Under the pieces are notes generated by a model. The model ran no database searches. It was given only the letters and a program-made list of their open reading frames with translations, and was not told where the DNA came from. DNA of 64,000 bases from Quillaja saponaria (taxonomy: Eukaryota > Streptophyta > Magnoliopsida > Fabales > Quillajaceae). Made by a program: the position numbers and the translations under genes. Where the stretch lies: the NCBI GenBank assembly GCA_029379385.1, contig CM055612.1, positions 9,796,001-9,860,000 on the forward strand, in the 5' to 3' direction. Each line of letters opens with the position of its first letter. The first letter of the stretch is position 1. Below are positions 50,760 to 64,000 of the stretch, in pieces.

Positions 50760-53700
50760 CGTGCTTTTGAAAAGGAACCAAACTTTGTAGCATGGTAATA
50801 AAATGTCCAGCTAAAATTTGTCAACCAAATGATTGATGAAAACTTTTTTGTTCATTGCAAAGAACGTATGCATTCTATACTTATTTAGCTTAAGTTCTCT
50901 CATTTTTGTCTTTGACCAAGCTTAGCTCTAGCTATAAATAGCTCTTTTTTTTGTAGTTATGATTTATGAGGATATATTACAATATCTTCTATAGTGATTG
51001 CATCAGTTTTGAGTTTTTATAACTTGACAATTTTACTTCAAATGAGATGCCTCCTTCCTCTCCTTTCTTCTCATCCTCTTCTCCCCCACTCCATGAATTT
51101 AAGACTTATAATTTGAGTGAGAATTACAAGAGAAGTTATAAAGTTCTTCCTTTTTTTGTTGCCAATTATCGTTACAGGAGTTAAAAACTTGGCAATCCAT
51201 TATGTTATCCATTCATGAGGTGAGGATTTTCTAATTCCCACTTTTTTCTTCGCATTCTCTTTATTTATTTTTTCCTTTTTTTTATTGTCAAATATTATTA
51301 TATATCCCAATTTTTCCTTGATTGTCAATTGCTGTTTCCTATAATTTTGCCTTTAAAACTCATAATTTGGAAGATAATCTCATTGGTATTGTTGTTGGTG
51401 ATTATCAGTTACTTCCCCTTTAGAATCCATGAAGTAAAATGGTTGCTAGCATTGTTCACTGGATAAAGATGTTCTTCATGAGATCACCTAATTTCTGTCT
51501 TCTATCTATCTAGATTGATTACGGGGGTTATTTTGTGATCTGTTTTTTTAGTACTTTTCTTACTCTTTTTCTATTCGATTTCAATAGGAGTAGCTCATTC
51601 TTTCAATTCTGGATTTAGTGAGACTTCTTTCTGGATTTTTATTTTAGATATTACAACTAAGTAATGATTGTTTGGGTATTTTGCATAGTTGAACAATGTA
51701 TAAAATAACACGAAATTTCGAATGACATCAATGTGGGTAAATCGGATTATGTAATGCAATGGCACAAATTTGTTATCGGCCGACGTCTTAGATCCCTGAT
51801 TTTCAATCCATTATGTCATACATTGATTCCTTGGCTTTGGGATTATTAGGTCTAACACATCAAAGAGTTAAATAGGCCTAATAATTTTTATTTTTTCTTA
51901 AACGTATCTATTTAAAATAAAAATAAAATTACTAAGAGAAATAACTAATAAAAAAACTGTTTATCATAGTTTTATATATTATTTATTAGAATTAGAGCAA
52001 AATCCCTTTATTTCTTCCTTTCTAACTCTAATTTCTTCAAATATGTTTACAATCCAGTTTTGATGTTTTTTGCGGAAAGCAGTTCCAATTGTTAAACACA
52101 AAAATCCTGTTGCTGGAGGAAATTTATTTGTTAAATTTCTAAGAATTAGAGCTTTGTTACTATTTGTTTAATGCTGGAACAATGATTTTTTTTTTTTTTT
52201 TTTTTAGGATTTTCTTCATCTAATTGCACTTCTTTGTTTAAGCCTAACCTGCTAATTCATTTTGATGAACAATTGTTAATATAGAAATCAATGAAAGAAA
52301 TAGTTTTTTTTTTTTTTAATTACATCAGGGTTATAGACTTGGAGAAATCAACTAATTTAGAGTGGAGTCTGATAACTAGGAAATTAACTTCAACAACTCT
52401 AACAGTACAATACCTATTAGAAATTAAAACCCATTTTTTCCATATATCTCATAGTGCTACATATATCACAACATTCATGTTTTTGCTTTAAAATGAGAAA
52501 ATATATCTCTGTTCGGAAAATTGGTTCATGTTTCTATATAATTTTTATCTTTTACCTCCTCATTAAGTTCAATTTTCTCCGAATATGTAGGTAATTGTAG
52601 ATCGATTAGAATGGTGCAAAAAGTTGTGAGGTCCATGTTGTTTTGCATTATGATTTTTGATGTTTTTCATGGTTTTGTTTTGCAGAGAAGGATATCTCCA
52701 CTGAATTTGTTATGTGGAGAAACTCAAAAAAAAAAAATTCAATCAAATTCTAACTTATTTAACTCTTATTTGCATTATCTATATTACTTTGTTACAGAGT
52801 AGGATTTAAGGAGTAACTTACGAGTTTATGATAGCAAGAGCAAGAAGAGACGTCGGGTTACTCTCAGAGTGCCAACCTAAAAAGGAATACTCGCAACTCT
52901 CTACCTGTGCCAATTTTATTCATCACAAGAATGTCTTTATAGCTATGAAAGTGGTGGAGAACTTTATTCATCAGAAGGATGCCTTTATAACTATGAAAGT
53001 GGTGGAGAAATTGTTAATAATAGGGGCTCCAATATAAACAGTACATGATAATTTCATAACCACTTACCTATATGTAAAATATGTACCCCTATTACATACA
53101 AATCTGTTTATGAAAATGGCTTTTCCACTTAGTTACATCAATGAATTTATTAAATATACTATCCTTTAATTATAAGTACAATGTTGACTTACTTACATGG
53201 ACATTCCATGAAAGTAAGTATTCCAAAGGTATGGAACGAATTATTTAAAAATAATCTTTTCAATATAAATAATTAAATTAAAACAAAATCAATCCACTTA
53301 TAAGTCTCACACACCACTCCTTTTTTTTTTCTCTGCTTATACCACTCTCAACTTTCTCTTTTCTTAAACTTGTCATCTCTTTTAGTAAATTCTTCCAATT
53401 CAAATTCTCTGCTTAGGGTAAACTATTGAAGCATAATTGCATAGTTTTCTTGGCTTATGATAAATTGTGCCAGGGACTCTTAAACTGTTTGATTTGTTTG
53501 TTAAACCTCTTCTTTGATTGAAAGGATTAATCAAAACATGGATTAACAAATACCCCATGACTATGCAATTCGTAGCCTTTTGATGTATTAGGAGTACTCA
53601 AGCTATTCAATATTGAATCTGTCATAATTAATGGTGCCTTCAATAACTATATACTTTATATAACAACAATTCATTGAAGTAAAAAACAAGATCATTGGTA

Positions 53701-54019
53701 ATTTAATAAATTTATATAATAAATATGTCTTGAAAAAATTCAACATCTTTTATTTTTTTTATTTGTGATTATTCTTGGACTGCAAACCAAGTTTTCACAT
53801 TTGATCATGTAAATTAGGGAGAGGGGGGAGGTGGAGATAGAGATGAGAGAGAGCTGAATATGATAGAATCACCTTTATGGGGACTGATTATTTTGTGTTG
53901 TGTTATTATTTGTATTTGTTGTTTCCATTGGATGATCTAGCATCTTTATTTATTTACCCCATAAGTTGTATAATTATTTTGTACTAACGTTAATTGATTT
54001 TATTATTTTTATTTTATTT
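50760..54019. other. Intergenic DNA, no gene confirmed
   Basis: No recognised protein domain. Small open frames at 52291-52491, 52611-52802 and 52828-53037 lack family features. The last contains a 48-bp tandem repeat, described separately. A weakly expressed non-coding transcript cannot be excluded. Confidence 0.4.
52915..53010. repeat. 48-bp imperfect tandem repeat
   Basis: Two head-to-tail copies at 52915-52962 and 52963-53010 start TTTATTCATCA and end ATGAAAGTGGTGGAGAA. The period is divisible by three and keeps the frame open, giving the repeated peptide pattern FIHHKNVFIAMKVVEN / FIHQKDAFITMKVVEK. No evidence shows that it is translated. Confidence 0.85.
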
Positions 54020-54026
54020 TTATAAG

Positions 54027-54600
54027 TTCATGGTGGAACATTCAGGATTGTAAATAAAAAATAAGGAGGACAATCTAAATCTGTTATGCACAAATACAAC
54101 CGTCTAAAAAAAATAAATATATTTATAAATTTTATTCCATATAATCTATATCACCACATAACAATATTGTAATAAGTTATTGAAACTAATTTTAAATATT
54201 TGTAAGAAAATAGTTGTAAATAAATATATCAATATATTTTATTTTTCTTAGTTTATTAATTATAAAAAATTAATCATGATCATTTATCTATTGTAACTAT
54301 TAATTGAATTTTTAATTATTTTATAGGTTCATGGTGGAACATTCAGGATTGCAAATAAAAGATAAAGAGGACAATCTAAATATGTTATGCACAAATACGA
54401 CCGTATAAAAAAATTAAATACATTTATAAATTTTCATTCTATATAATTTATATTGCCACATAACAATATTGTAATAATTTATTGAAACTAATTTTAAATA
54501 TTAGTAAGAAAATAGTTGTAAATATTATGTCAAAATCTTCAATTTTTTGTAGGTTATTAATTAAAAAAATTAATTATGATAATTTATTTTATATTTTTTT
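54027..54600. repeat. 301-bp tandem duplication
   Basis: The unit beginning TTCATGGTGGAACATTCAGG occurs at 54027 and again at 54328. Long matches continue, such as CACATAACAATATTGTAATA. The second copy ends close to the MITE at 54630. No coding capacity was recognised. Confidence 0.85.
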
Positions 54601-54629
54601 TATATCAACATCTTCCTTCCATTTTGTTA

Positions 54630-54955
54630 CTTTTTCTTTCCTAGGAGAAAGGTGTACAATTATTTTCAATGCATACTCTTGTATTGTACTCCTCTAACAT
54701 GGTATAAATTCACGTCCACACACTTCCTCTATTAGCGTGTAAATTTTTAGAGCCTACAAACTCTTCATGTAACGGGCACAGTTATATAAATAATTAAGAG
54801 TTTGTAGGCTCTAGAAATTTACATGCTAATAGAGAACGAGCATAAGGGTGAAATTATACCTTTCTAGAGGAGTATGTTCCGAGAATAATTTGATACTCCG
54901 GTACGGAAGTATGCAAGAAAAAGAATTTTACACATTTTTCCTAGAAAAGAAAAAG
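54630..54955. mobile_element. MITE-like element with a long hairpin
   Basis: The two arms (54630-54765 and 54796-54955) are inverted copies. The central 39 bp of each arm (54727-54765 and 54796-54834) pair with only two mismatches around a 30-bp loop. The outer ends match as CTTTTTCTTTCCTAGG against CTTTTTCTTTTCTAGG. There is no coding capacity. This fits a miniature inverted-repeat transposable element able to make a hairpin RNA if transcribed. Confidence 0.75.
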
Positions 54956-55559
54956 CATTTGAGCATATGAGAAAGCGCGTGTGAGGATGCTAGTAAAATA
55001 TAAATAAGCAAAACTCAAATTTTATATATAAATAAAAAGATAAATAAAATAAATCTAAAATTATTATTTTTTTCTTCTTCTTCTTCGTCAAAACATCAGA
55101 ACCGTAACCATATCACCATGATTGAACTCTTAAACCACCACCCACCACTACCCAACCTCCATATCCAACAAATTTTTTTTAAAAAAAAAATCTAGATCTA
55201 CACCTAAAACCATAACAAATTTGGAGAAAATTTCAAAACCCACCAATTACAAATTCTCCTACCTAAGGTGGTTCGATTTTATACCAGGGTGGCCACAATC
55301 CCTTAAATCTCTTTAGTCGAAATCTTCAAATGCCATGTATAATTGGAAAGGCAAACTCTAATTTTTTTCTGAATGCACCTGCTTCAACACCTTATAAACA
55401 TACCTCTTTTACCACCGAACTCTAATTTTCTCTTCATCTTCTTCTTCTCACTCTGAACACTCACTTTTTAATCAACTTGTTTAGCGTGTCTCTTACTTTC
55501 CCTTTTCTTGTTAAAATTAGGGGCCTTTGACATTTTCAGTATTTTCTTTATCTTTCTCT
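54956..55559. other. Intergenic DNA, no gene seen
   Basis: A TTC-rich tract (about 55072-55087) is followed by a stretch rich in CCACCA. No coding gene could be supported. Confidence 0.4.
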
Positions 55560-55564
55560 TATTT

Positions 55565-58197
55565 TGTTACACCCTTAAATAAAGGTATGATAGGCTTGAG
55601 GAATGGATAACTACGCTCCCATAACCCTGGATGCTCAAATACTGTGTACTTTGACTCTTAAAGAAATTACAATTAGGACTAATAAAATAATACTAAATTA
55701 AAATAAAATTATAACTCTGTTATCAAACATAAAACATTTATTAAAAATTCAGCAGTGGTTCCTTGTTAAGTAGAACCTACCCATAATACATATAAACAAC
55801 ATGTTCACAAGGTCAACACCAAACCATAGTATCAGAATATACAAAGGAGCTTTACTCCTAACAAAATATAAAATTTCCATGGTTAACTCAGTGTACAACA
55901 ATAATGCAAAACACCTAAAGTGACTGCAAGTTTCATCCCTTCCACTCTAAGTGTGCAATTTCTGAGGTATACATTGCGGCAGTAATGCCGACAGATAGCA
56001 AACTTTGGCACAGCGTACAGTGGTTTCCTGGAAACTAAAAAATAATAATAACAAAGGAAAGAATGAGTCATGAGGACTCAGTGAACAAACCACGTACCCT
56101 AAGGGTACCAGCATCACACAACACAAATGTCATAACTTAATCTCACGCTAAATTTAATTATGCACATATGTATTTATAACTATCATACGATCACGATTTA
56201 CATATTTCACCATGTCCAACATAGCAATCAAATCATACAATGCAAAACAAGCATACAAAGCAATACAAGCACAATAGTATTACCCCCATTTGGCATTTAC
56301 GCGTCTGCACAAAAGATTAATTCTGCTTACATGATTCATCCCACCGGGGTTGATCACTCAATTTTTAAAACATTTATCAGGATCAGAATCAGAACATCTC
56401 ATAAATTCAATTTAGAATGTCTTAAGTGCACCTGGATCTTAATTTCATAAATAAAAATCCTTGTTATTCAGAAAAATCTCACTTTATTGACCCTTATCAA
56501 CCACAATCAATATCAAACAAATATAATTCAATTAAATCACTGAAATATTGTATTTGCTTATTTCTTTACATAACACATCAATTCAAACTTACATATAACT
56601 GCACATAATAATCTGACAACCAAAGTACATGTAATTTACTCACAAAGCTCACGGATTTCGTTCGTCCTCCCTCCTAGACTGTGAATGTTGCAGTGTATCC
56701 TCAATACAATCCCGAACTGAAAATCATAAATTTACATATTATTAAAAATAATCATTTTATAGCTAATTCCATTATTCATAATTTACTATTTAATTGTTGA
56801 GACTTATCTAAACAAACTTCCATGTATATAATAACGTATGAATTCTCATACGCCTTCAGTTCATTATTTAGAATGAATATACCTTACTATCGTTAATACA
56901 ATCTTATAATTCTTGTATTACTCATATTTCACTTCTTGAATTAAACTTGAATTAATTACTTAAAGTTTAATTAAAAATTGAAGTTATACTTTTTATTACT
57001 TACAAGCAGCTATTAAATATATATATATATATGGATTCATTATCATTAATTATTGATTTCTAATGTTAATTCTTTTACTTTGTATAATTTTCTTTTACAA
57101 GTCTAATAAACATACAACTTAGTTTAATTGAATTTCCGAATCTAGGTAGAAACCATTTTCAAAATCAATATAGGGCTCACGGTCTTTAGATCCCTTTTTA
57201 CCATTTCATCCTTCTCATGCCGTACGTATACTAAATTACCAAAACCTTCTCTTCCTTTCATGTTCAACACCAATTACCAAAGGGAAATAGGCAACCAAGT
57301 TGCTGCCCAAAACAAGGGACAACAGCTTGGTTGTTAATTTCAGCCCCAAAACTGAACACACTTTCACCCGTCCTTCAATTTGAATCCACCAATTCCTGAC
57401 TAACTAAGCATACTGCCATATTCACAAAACAGAATAAGAAAGGGAGGAAATCAACCACCCAAAACAGGGCCACTGAAATTTTTTTGCTATACACTTGCTG
57501 TCACCTACCTGAAGTTTGATTCTTGGCTCAAGCACACATCACACAAACCATAAGCATGAAGAACCCAGTTGTTTAATCAAAGAAATAGAGCAACTCACGC
57601 TATCAGCCAAGGAAAATAATTACACAACAATAGGGGAAAGAGCAAATCGGTTTCACCCAAGAAAAAAATTGAAAGAAAACTGAACTGATACCTTGACAGC
57701 AACCCAAAACAAGAGGAAATCACCAGAATTTTGGACAGCTCCTACTTGAGAATTAAAGTCAGTGATGAAGGAGAAGAGAAATTATGGAATTGGTAGCCAG
57801 CCTTAGGAGGGAAGCATTGGAACCGAGTGGAAAGTAAGAGAAGGGAATGAGTACAATGATTAAAATAATTGGTCCACTAATTAAGAGTTTTTAATTTGTG
57901 TGGCTTAAATTAATTTTATTAAGTAAATAATATATTTATATGCTTTTATTTAAAATCATTAGTTTCTAACTTATTATATAAACATATACCCTAATTTACT
58001 TATTCATACCATTTACATGATATATAAAATCTAAATCCAAATCACCTAATAAGATAGTAACTTTAATTTACTTATACACACACACGTATATATACTTTCT
58101 TACTTTAATTTGTCTCAAGAAAATCTATTACTTATATAATCACATAAAATTTATAGACAACATCCTAACATGTACGTTAGATCATTGGGTTATAACA
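55565..58197. mobile_element. Long-LTR-like element (probable solo LTR) with exact 5-bp target duplication
   Basis: The 2633-bp unit starts TGTTACACCC and ends GGGTTATAACA. It is bracketed by identical TATTT at 55560-55564 and 58198-58202. TG...CA ends with a 5-bp duplication are hallmarks of LTR retrotransposon integration. No gag or pol frame lies inside and no internal pair of LTRs was seen, so a solo LTR left by recombination is likely. It is homologous along its length to 6218-10124: GTACCCTAAGGGTACCAGCA against GTACCTAAAGGGTACTAGCA, CTTATCAACCA, ACATAATAATCT and CCGAACTGAAAAT. Confidence 0.8.
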
Positions 58198-58267
58198 TAT
58201 TTCTATTGGACAAGAACCTCCCCATCCTCTTTCGGTAAAGGACTTTGTTGGTTGGTTGGCACTTTTG

Positions 58268-58391
58268 TTTTGTTGGGTTAGTATGTTGGAAGGGAAGAAT
58301 TTTAGGGATTATGAGATTCTGGATTTGGATTTTGTTGGGTTAGTTTGTTGAAAGGGAAGAGTTTTAGGGATTATGGATTTTGAATTTGGAT
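58268..58391. repeat. 62-bp imperfect tandem repeat
   Basis: Two copies start TTTTGTTGGGTTAGT at 58268 and 58330 and share AAGGGAAGA.TTTTAGGGAT. No coding role seen. Confidence 0.85.
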
Positions 58392-58827
58392 TTCAATGTG
58401 AGATAGTAGGGAGAGAATGGATTAAGATAAATATTTAATTTTAATAATTTTTAATATATATATATTTTTTTTGTAAATAAAATTCGAGTTTTGTTTATTT
58501 ATATTTTTATATAAACTTTTCTAGTGACATATTGCAATTTTTTATTTGTTCACCATGCTATCATTTAGTCCATGTCACTTTTTTTAGTGTTACCATTAAT
58601 AGCAGAAGGAGACATCATGGATCTAATTAGTATGATTTTATAATTATAGGGATCCAATTGCAATAAAATAAATAATAAGTACCAAAATAAATTTTGAGTC
58701 AAATTATAAGGACCAAAAATGTAATTTCGCTTAAAATTAAATTATTTCAATTACAATAATTATTGGTATACTATCCCAGTAAAATCTGAAGGACAAAATA
58801 AATTTTAAAAAAAAAATAAAAAAACCA

Positions 58828-58862
58828 AAACCCTAATCGTCACATATATATATATATATAAA
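58828..58862 (+). promoter_or_regulatory. Telo-box plus TATA-like run upstream of the ubiquitin-L40 gene
   Basis: AAACCCTAA (58828-58836) is the plant telo-box found upstream of many ribosomal protein genes. A TA dinucleotide run (about 58845-58860) follows, and the start codon lies 50 bp further on. The arrangement fits a short 5' leader. Confidence 0.55.
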
Positions 58863-58877
58863 GAACCTGAAACTTGA

Positions 58878-61647
<2,770 letters not shown>

Positions 61648-62372
61648 ACTCTACCTGATTGGGTTCAGCGAATGTGTTGTCTTGTTCACTGGATTCGTTT
61701 GGTGACTGTAGGCCTGTAGGTTTAAACTACAAAACGTTTGTTTTTTGGGTTATTACATTTTGCAGATGTACTTCATTGACCTCTCTTTTGGCTTTTCGAT
61801 GTCGTTGTGTTAATGTTTCACTTAAATATGATTAAGCTTAAATTTAAAAATAATTATGTTATGTCTTTAAAGAGAATCTTGTAGTGTTAAAGTTATGTCT
61901 TTAAAGTTCTATAAATGTTGGTAAATTTTATTTTATTTTCTAAACTATGGGCATGTTTTTATCCAAGTTATTTTTCAGATGAATGTTTTAAATGAAAATT
62001 TGTAAGCTAGTAACGTTTCAATTTTTAATTTTTTTTCCCTCCATCACACGTTTTGTACCCTACTGGCCTACCTATAACAAGAATATGTGCTCTGGAACTG
62101 GGGTTTGGGGATATTATGTACATGGGTGTGCTTTGTATTTGTGGTTCTAATTATGTTGAATTAATGAAACATTGGAAATTTGGTATGGTAACCTTGGTTT
62201 TATGACACTAGTAATTTGATACAGAGTTAAAGGGTTTATTAACCCCAGGAGAAATATGGTAAAATTATAATTGCTTACTTTAAAGTCTCATTTTTTATTT
62301 TTTTTGGTAACAGAAAGTCTCATACTTTGACTAAAGTAATTCTAGCAATAAGCATAAATATGGCAACCTTTA
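61648..62372. other. 3' flank of ubiquitin-L40 and intergenic DNA
   Basis: The first part is probably the 3' untranslated region. No other gene was seen before the aldo/keto reductase remnant. Confidence 0.45.
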
Positions 62373-62748
62373 CATTGCTACTAAACCATCCGAAAGAGCT
62401 AACTCCTGAAAAGGAGCATAGTTTGCCGTTGACCAGTGCAGTTGTCCTATCCCAATTTGGTCTATCTGCATCCGATCAAGAGATGCCCTGAATATCCATG
62501 TTTAATCATGTCGTGAATAATGAGAGGAAAGCGAATACACATTTGATGAAGTTACCAGAGTTCAAGAAGGATTATTTCCCTTGGAGAGGGTGGGTGGGGA
62601 GAGGAGGGAATTAGTTGATTAAAAGATGGGTGAATCGTTAAGCACAAACTTACCTGCCAGGCATTCACAAACTGCCCTGGTGTTTGGGGCCATGGATATG
62701 CTGCAAATTTTGTAGCAATCACAATGTCTCCCTGGATCTGCTTATTCA
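62373..62748 (-). pseudogene. PLR1: Broken pyridoxal-reductase-type aldo/keto reductase (two exons left)
   Basis: Two exon-like pieces on minus remain. Piece 62654-62748 encodes DIVIATKFAAYPWPQTPGQF followed by VNAWQ. Piece 62373-62487 encodes ASLDRMQIDQIGIGQLHWST and then ANYAPFQELALSDGLVAM. Both match the middle of plant pyridoxal reductase, an NADPH-dependent aldo/keto reductase of vitamin B6 salvage. Splice borders are kept (GTAAGT donor, TTCAG acceptor). Joining them puts the second exon out of frame; an extra G in GCCTGGCAG against an expected GCCTGCAG would explain this. A stop follows VAM, and neither the catalytic N-terminal exons nor the cofactor-binding C-terminus was found nearby. 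It is best called a truncated pseudogene. Confidence 0.8.
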
Positions 62749-63375
62749 CTGAGGAAGTGAGAATACAGTTTTTCAAAAACCTGGAAATCTAAACAAAACA
62801 TTCTCATTTGGATGAAAGAGGCAGCTCTAATAATCTAGAAGGACGAAAAGAATTCAGTAGTGGTCTCACCAATGACCATAACATTGACGAGGAGACCCCT
62901 TTTTGTCCAATTATAGACAATATCAATCCTAATATGACGAAACTAGAAATTCCCTCAAACAAAAACTTATACACCATTTGAATGAGCCTAGTTTCGAATA
63001 TACCCGTGTTTTATTGGTTAAGAGTCTCTTTCTAATTATTGTATCATTTGGTAGTAATCGAGGGTATTGGGCATCTTATCAGACTCTGGACACTCCGTGG
63101 ACATATATGCAAAGTCCAAAGCTTTACCATCTTTGGTAGAGTTGAACACTGGAAAACTGTTGGGAATATGTGCAAACAAATGATTTCATAAAGTTTCATT
63201 TCACCCGCAATTAATTCATTTTCACTGTTACCAAGCACCATTTCATATCTCATTTTTATAAGAGATGTATATGAAAACGCAAAATTTTGTTACCTAACCA
63301 GCATAACAAACTTAAGACCTCAAAACACCGGTTATCATCAATAATTCTTGAACAATTTTATAGGGATTTCCCAGT
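62749..63375. other. Intergenic DNA between the reductase remnant and PGL copy 2
   Basis: No convincing further exon of the reductase was found here. The duplicated PGL 3' flank begins at about 63376. Confidence 0.4.
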
Positions 63376-63700
63376 ATTTGTAAAGCGGCAAGGCATATTC
63401 TTTTTTCAAATATTCATCATACAATTCATGATGAAGAAATCCCATTATATAACACAAGATCTTATTTATAATGTAATGATAAAGAAAGAAGAAATAAACT
63501 ATCATCTTGCTAATTATGAAGCAATTATACTACATTTATTGCCATGATAGAAAATAGATAAACCTCTTCAGCACTTGTCTATCACTGAGATAAGAGGATT
63601 CAGGAAAAACCTGTATGATCTCAAATCAAAACTCACATTACAAGATAAACACACTAGCTTACAGGATCAACTGCCTTATTAGCTATGAAGATACTTGATC

Positions 63701-64000
63701 CTACAGCTTCGAAGCTGCAGCTTTGTCCAAGAAAAATTTTAACTCTCCTTCAGCTGAAAGCAATTCAACAGGCAGTTTATCAGAATTTTTGGCATCCCCC
63801 AGCGCCAAGTGGACTGCAGTGGCTTCAGCTGCACCGGCAATCACCATTGCATTATATGCAGAAGAATTAATCACTGGGAAGGTAAAAGTGATTCTCTCTG
63901 GTGGTGGTTTAGGTGAATCCTTAATGAATGTGACCCATTTCTCTTTCTCATTCACAAGAGGATGCCCTGGGAAGAGAGAAGCTAGGTGTCCATCTGGTCC
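63701..64000 (-). CDS. PGL: 6-phosphogluconolactonase copy 2, partial (cut by window end)
   Basis: This is the last exon of a second PGL gene, read on minus and running off the window edge. It contains GPDGHLASLFPGHPLVNEKE, then a C-terminal half nearly identical to copy 1, ending FFLDKAAASKL with the same PTS1-like tripeptide. Differences include AAEATAVHL where copy 1 has AGKAAAVHS. No stop or frameshift is seen in the visible part. Exons 1-2 and the frame-determining region lie outside, so whether it is the functional copy cannot be decided here. The 3' flank down to about 63376 is also duplicated. Confidence 0.9.
   Translation of the reverse strand, partial: GPDGHLASLFPGHPLVNEKEKWVTFIKDSPKPPPERITFTFPVINSSAYNAMVIAGAAEATAVHLALGDAKNSDKLPVELLSAEGELKFFLDKAAASKL

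Overview
This window is nuclear DNA from a flowering plant, most likely a core eudicot. It is strongly AT-rich, its genes are split by GT-AG introns, and every protein I can assign belongs to a plant family. There is no operon structure and no CRISPR. I rebuilt gene models by joining reading frames across consensus splice sites. Most other open frames are chance products of AT-rich sequence.

Region by region. 1-16.4 kb is repeat territory: a decayed LINE RNase H piece (about 1.0-1.4 kb), an AT-rich low-complexity tract, and a decayed Ty1/copia element (3.37-11.07 kb, minus) split by a second long-LTR-like insertion. 16.4-19.8 kb (plus) is a complete 7-coding-exon YELLOW STRIPE-LIKE metal-nicotianamine transporter. 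20.7-24.0 kb holds a non-autonomous hAT element with an exact 8-bp target duplication and a long-inverted-repeat element. 25.5-27.9 kb (plus) is a complete 3-exon cytochrome b5. 29.2-37.9 kb (minus) is a tandem duplication: two complete 5-exon TBC-domain Rab-GAPs, each preceded by a homologous short ORF for a small tail-anchored-like peptide. 45.8-48.1 kb (minus) is a 6-phosphogluconolactonase with one extra base in exon 2. 49.3-58.2 kb is mostly repeats: an LTR-like unit with a degenerate tandem array, a 301-bp tandem duplication beside a MITE, and a second copy of the long-LTR-like family with a perfect 5-bp target duplication. 58.9-61.6 kb (plus) is a complete 5-exon ubiquitin-L40 fusion gene with a small hAT element inside intron 3. 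62.4-62.7 kb (minus) is a broken pyridoxal-reductase-type aldo/keto reductase. The window ends inside a second 6-phosphogluconolactonase copy (minus).

The gene order YSL3 / cytochrome b5 / RabGAP22 / pyridoxal reductase matches, from memory, Arabidopsis At5g53550-At5g53580. RabGAP next to 6-phosphogluconolactonase matches At3g49350-At3g49360. The window therefore looks like a conserved ancestral block stretched by transposons and local duplication. The genes are mostly unrelated housekeeping functions: metal transport, ER electron transfer, Rab GTPase control, oxidative pentose phosphate pathway, ribosome and ubiquitin supply, and vitamin B6 salvage. The most interesting undescribed item is the duplicated short peptide ORF about 140 bp upstream of each RabGAP start codon.
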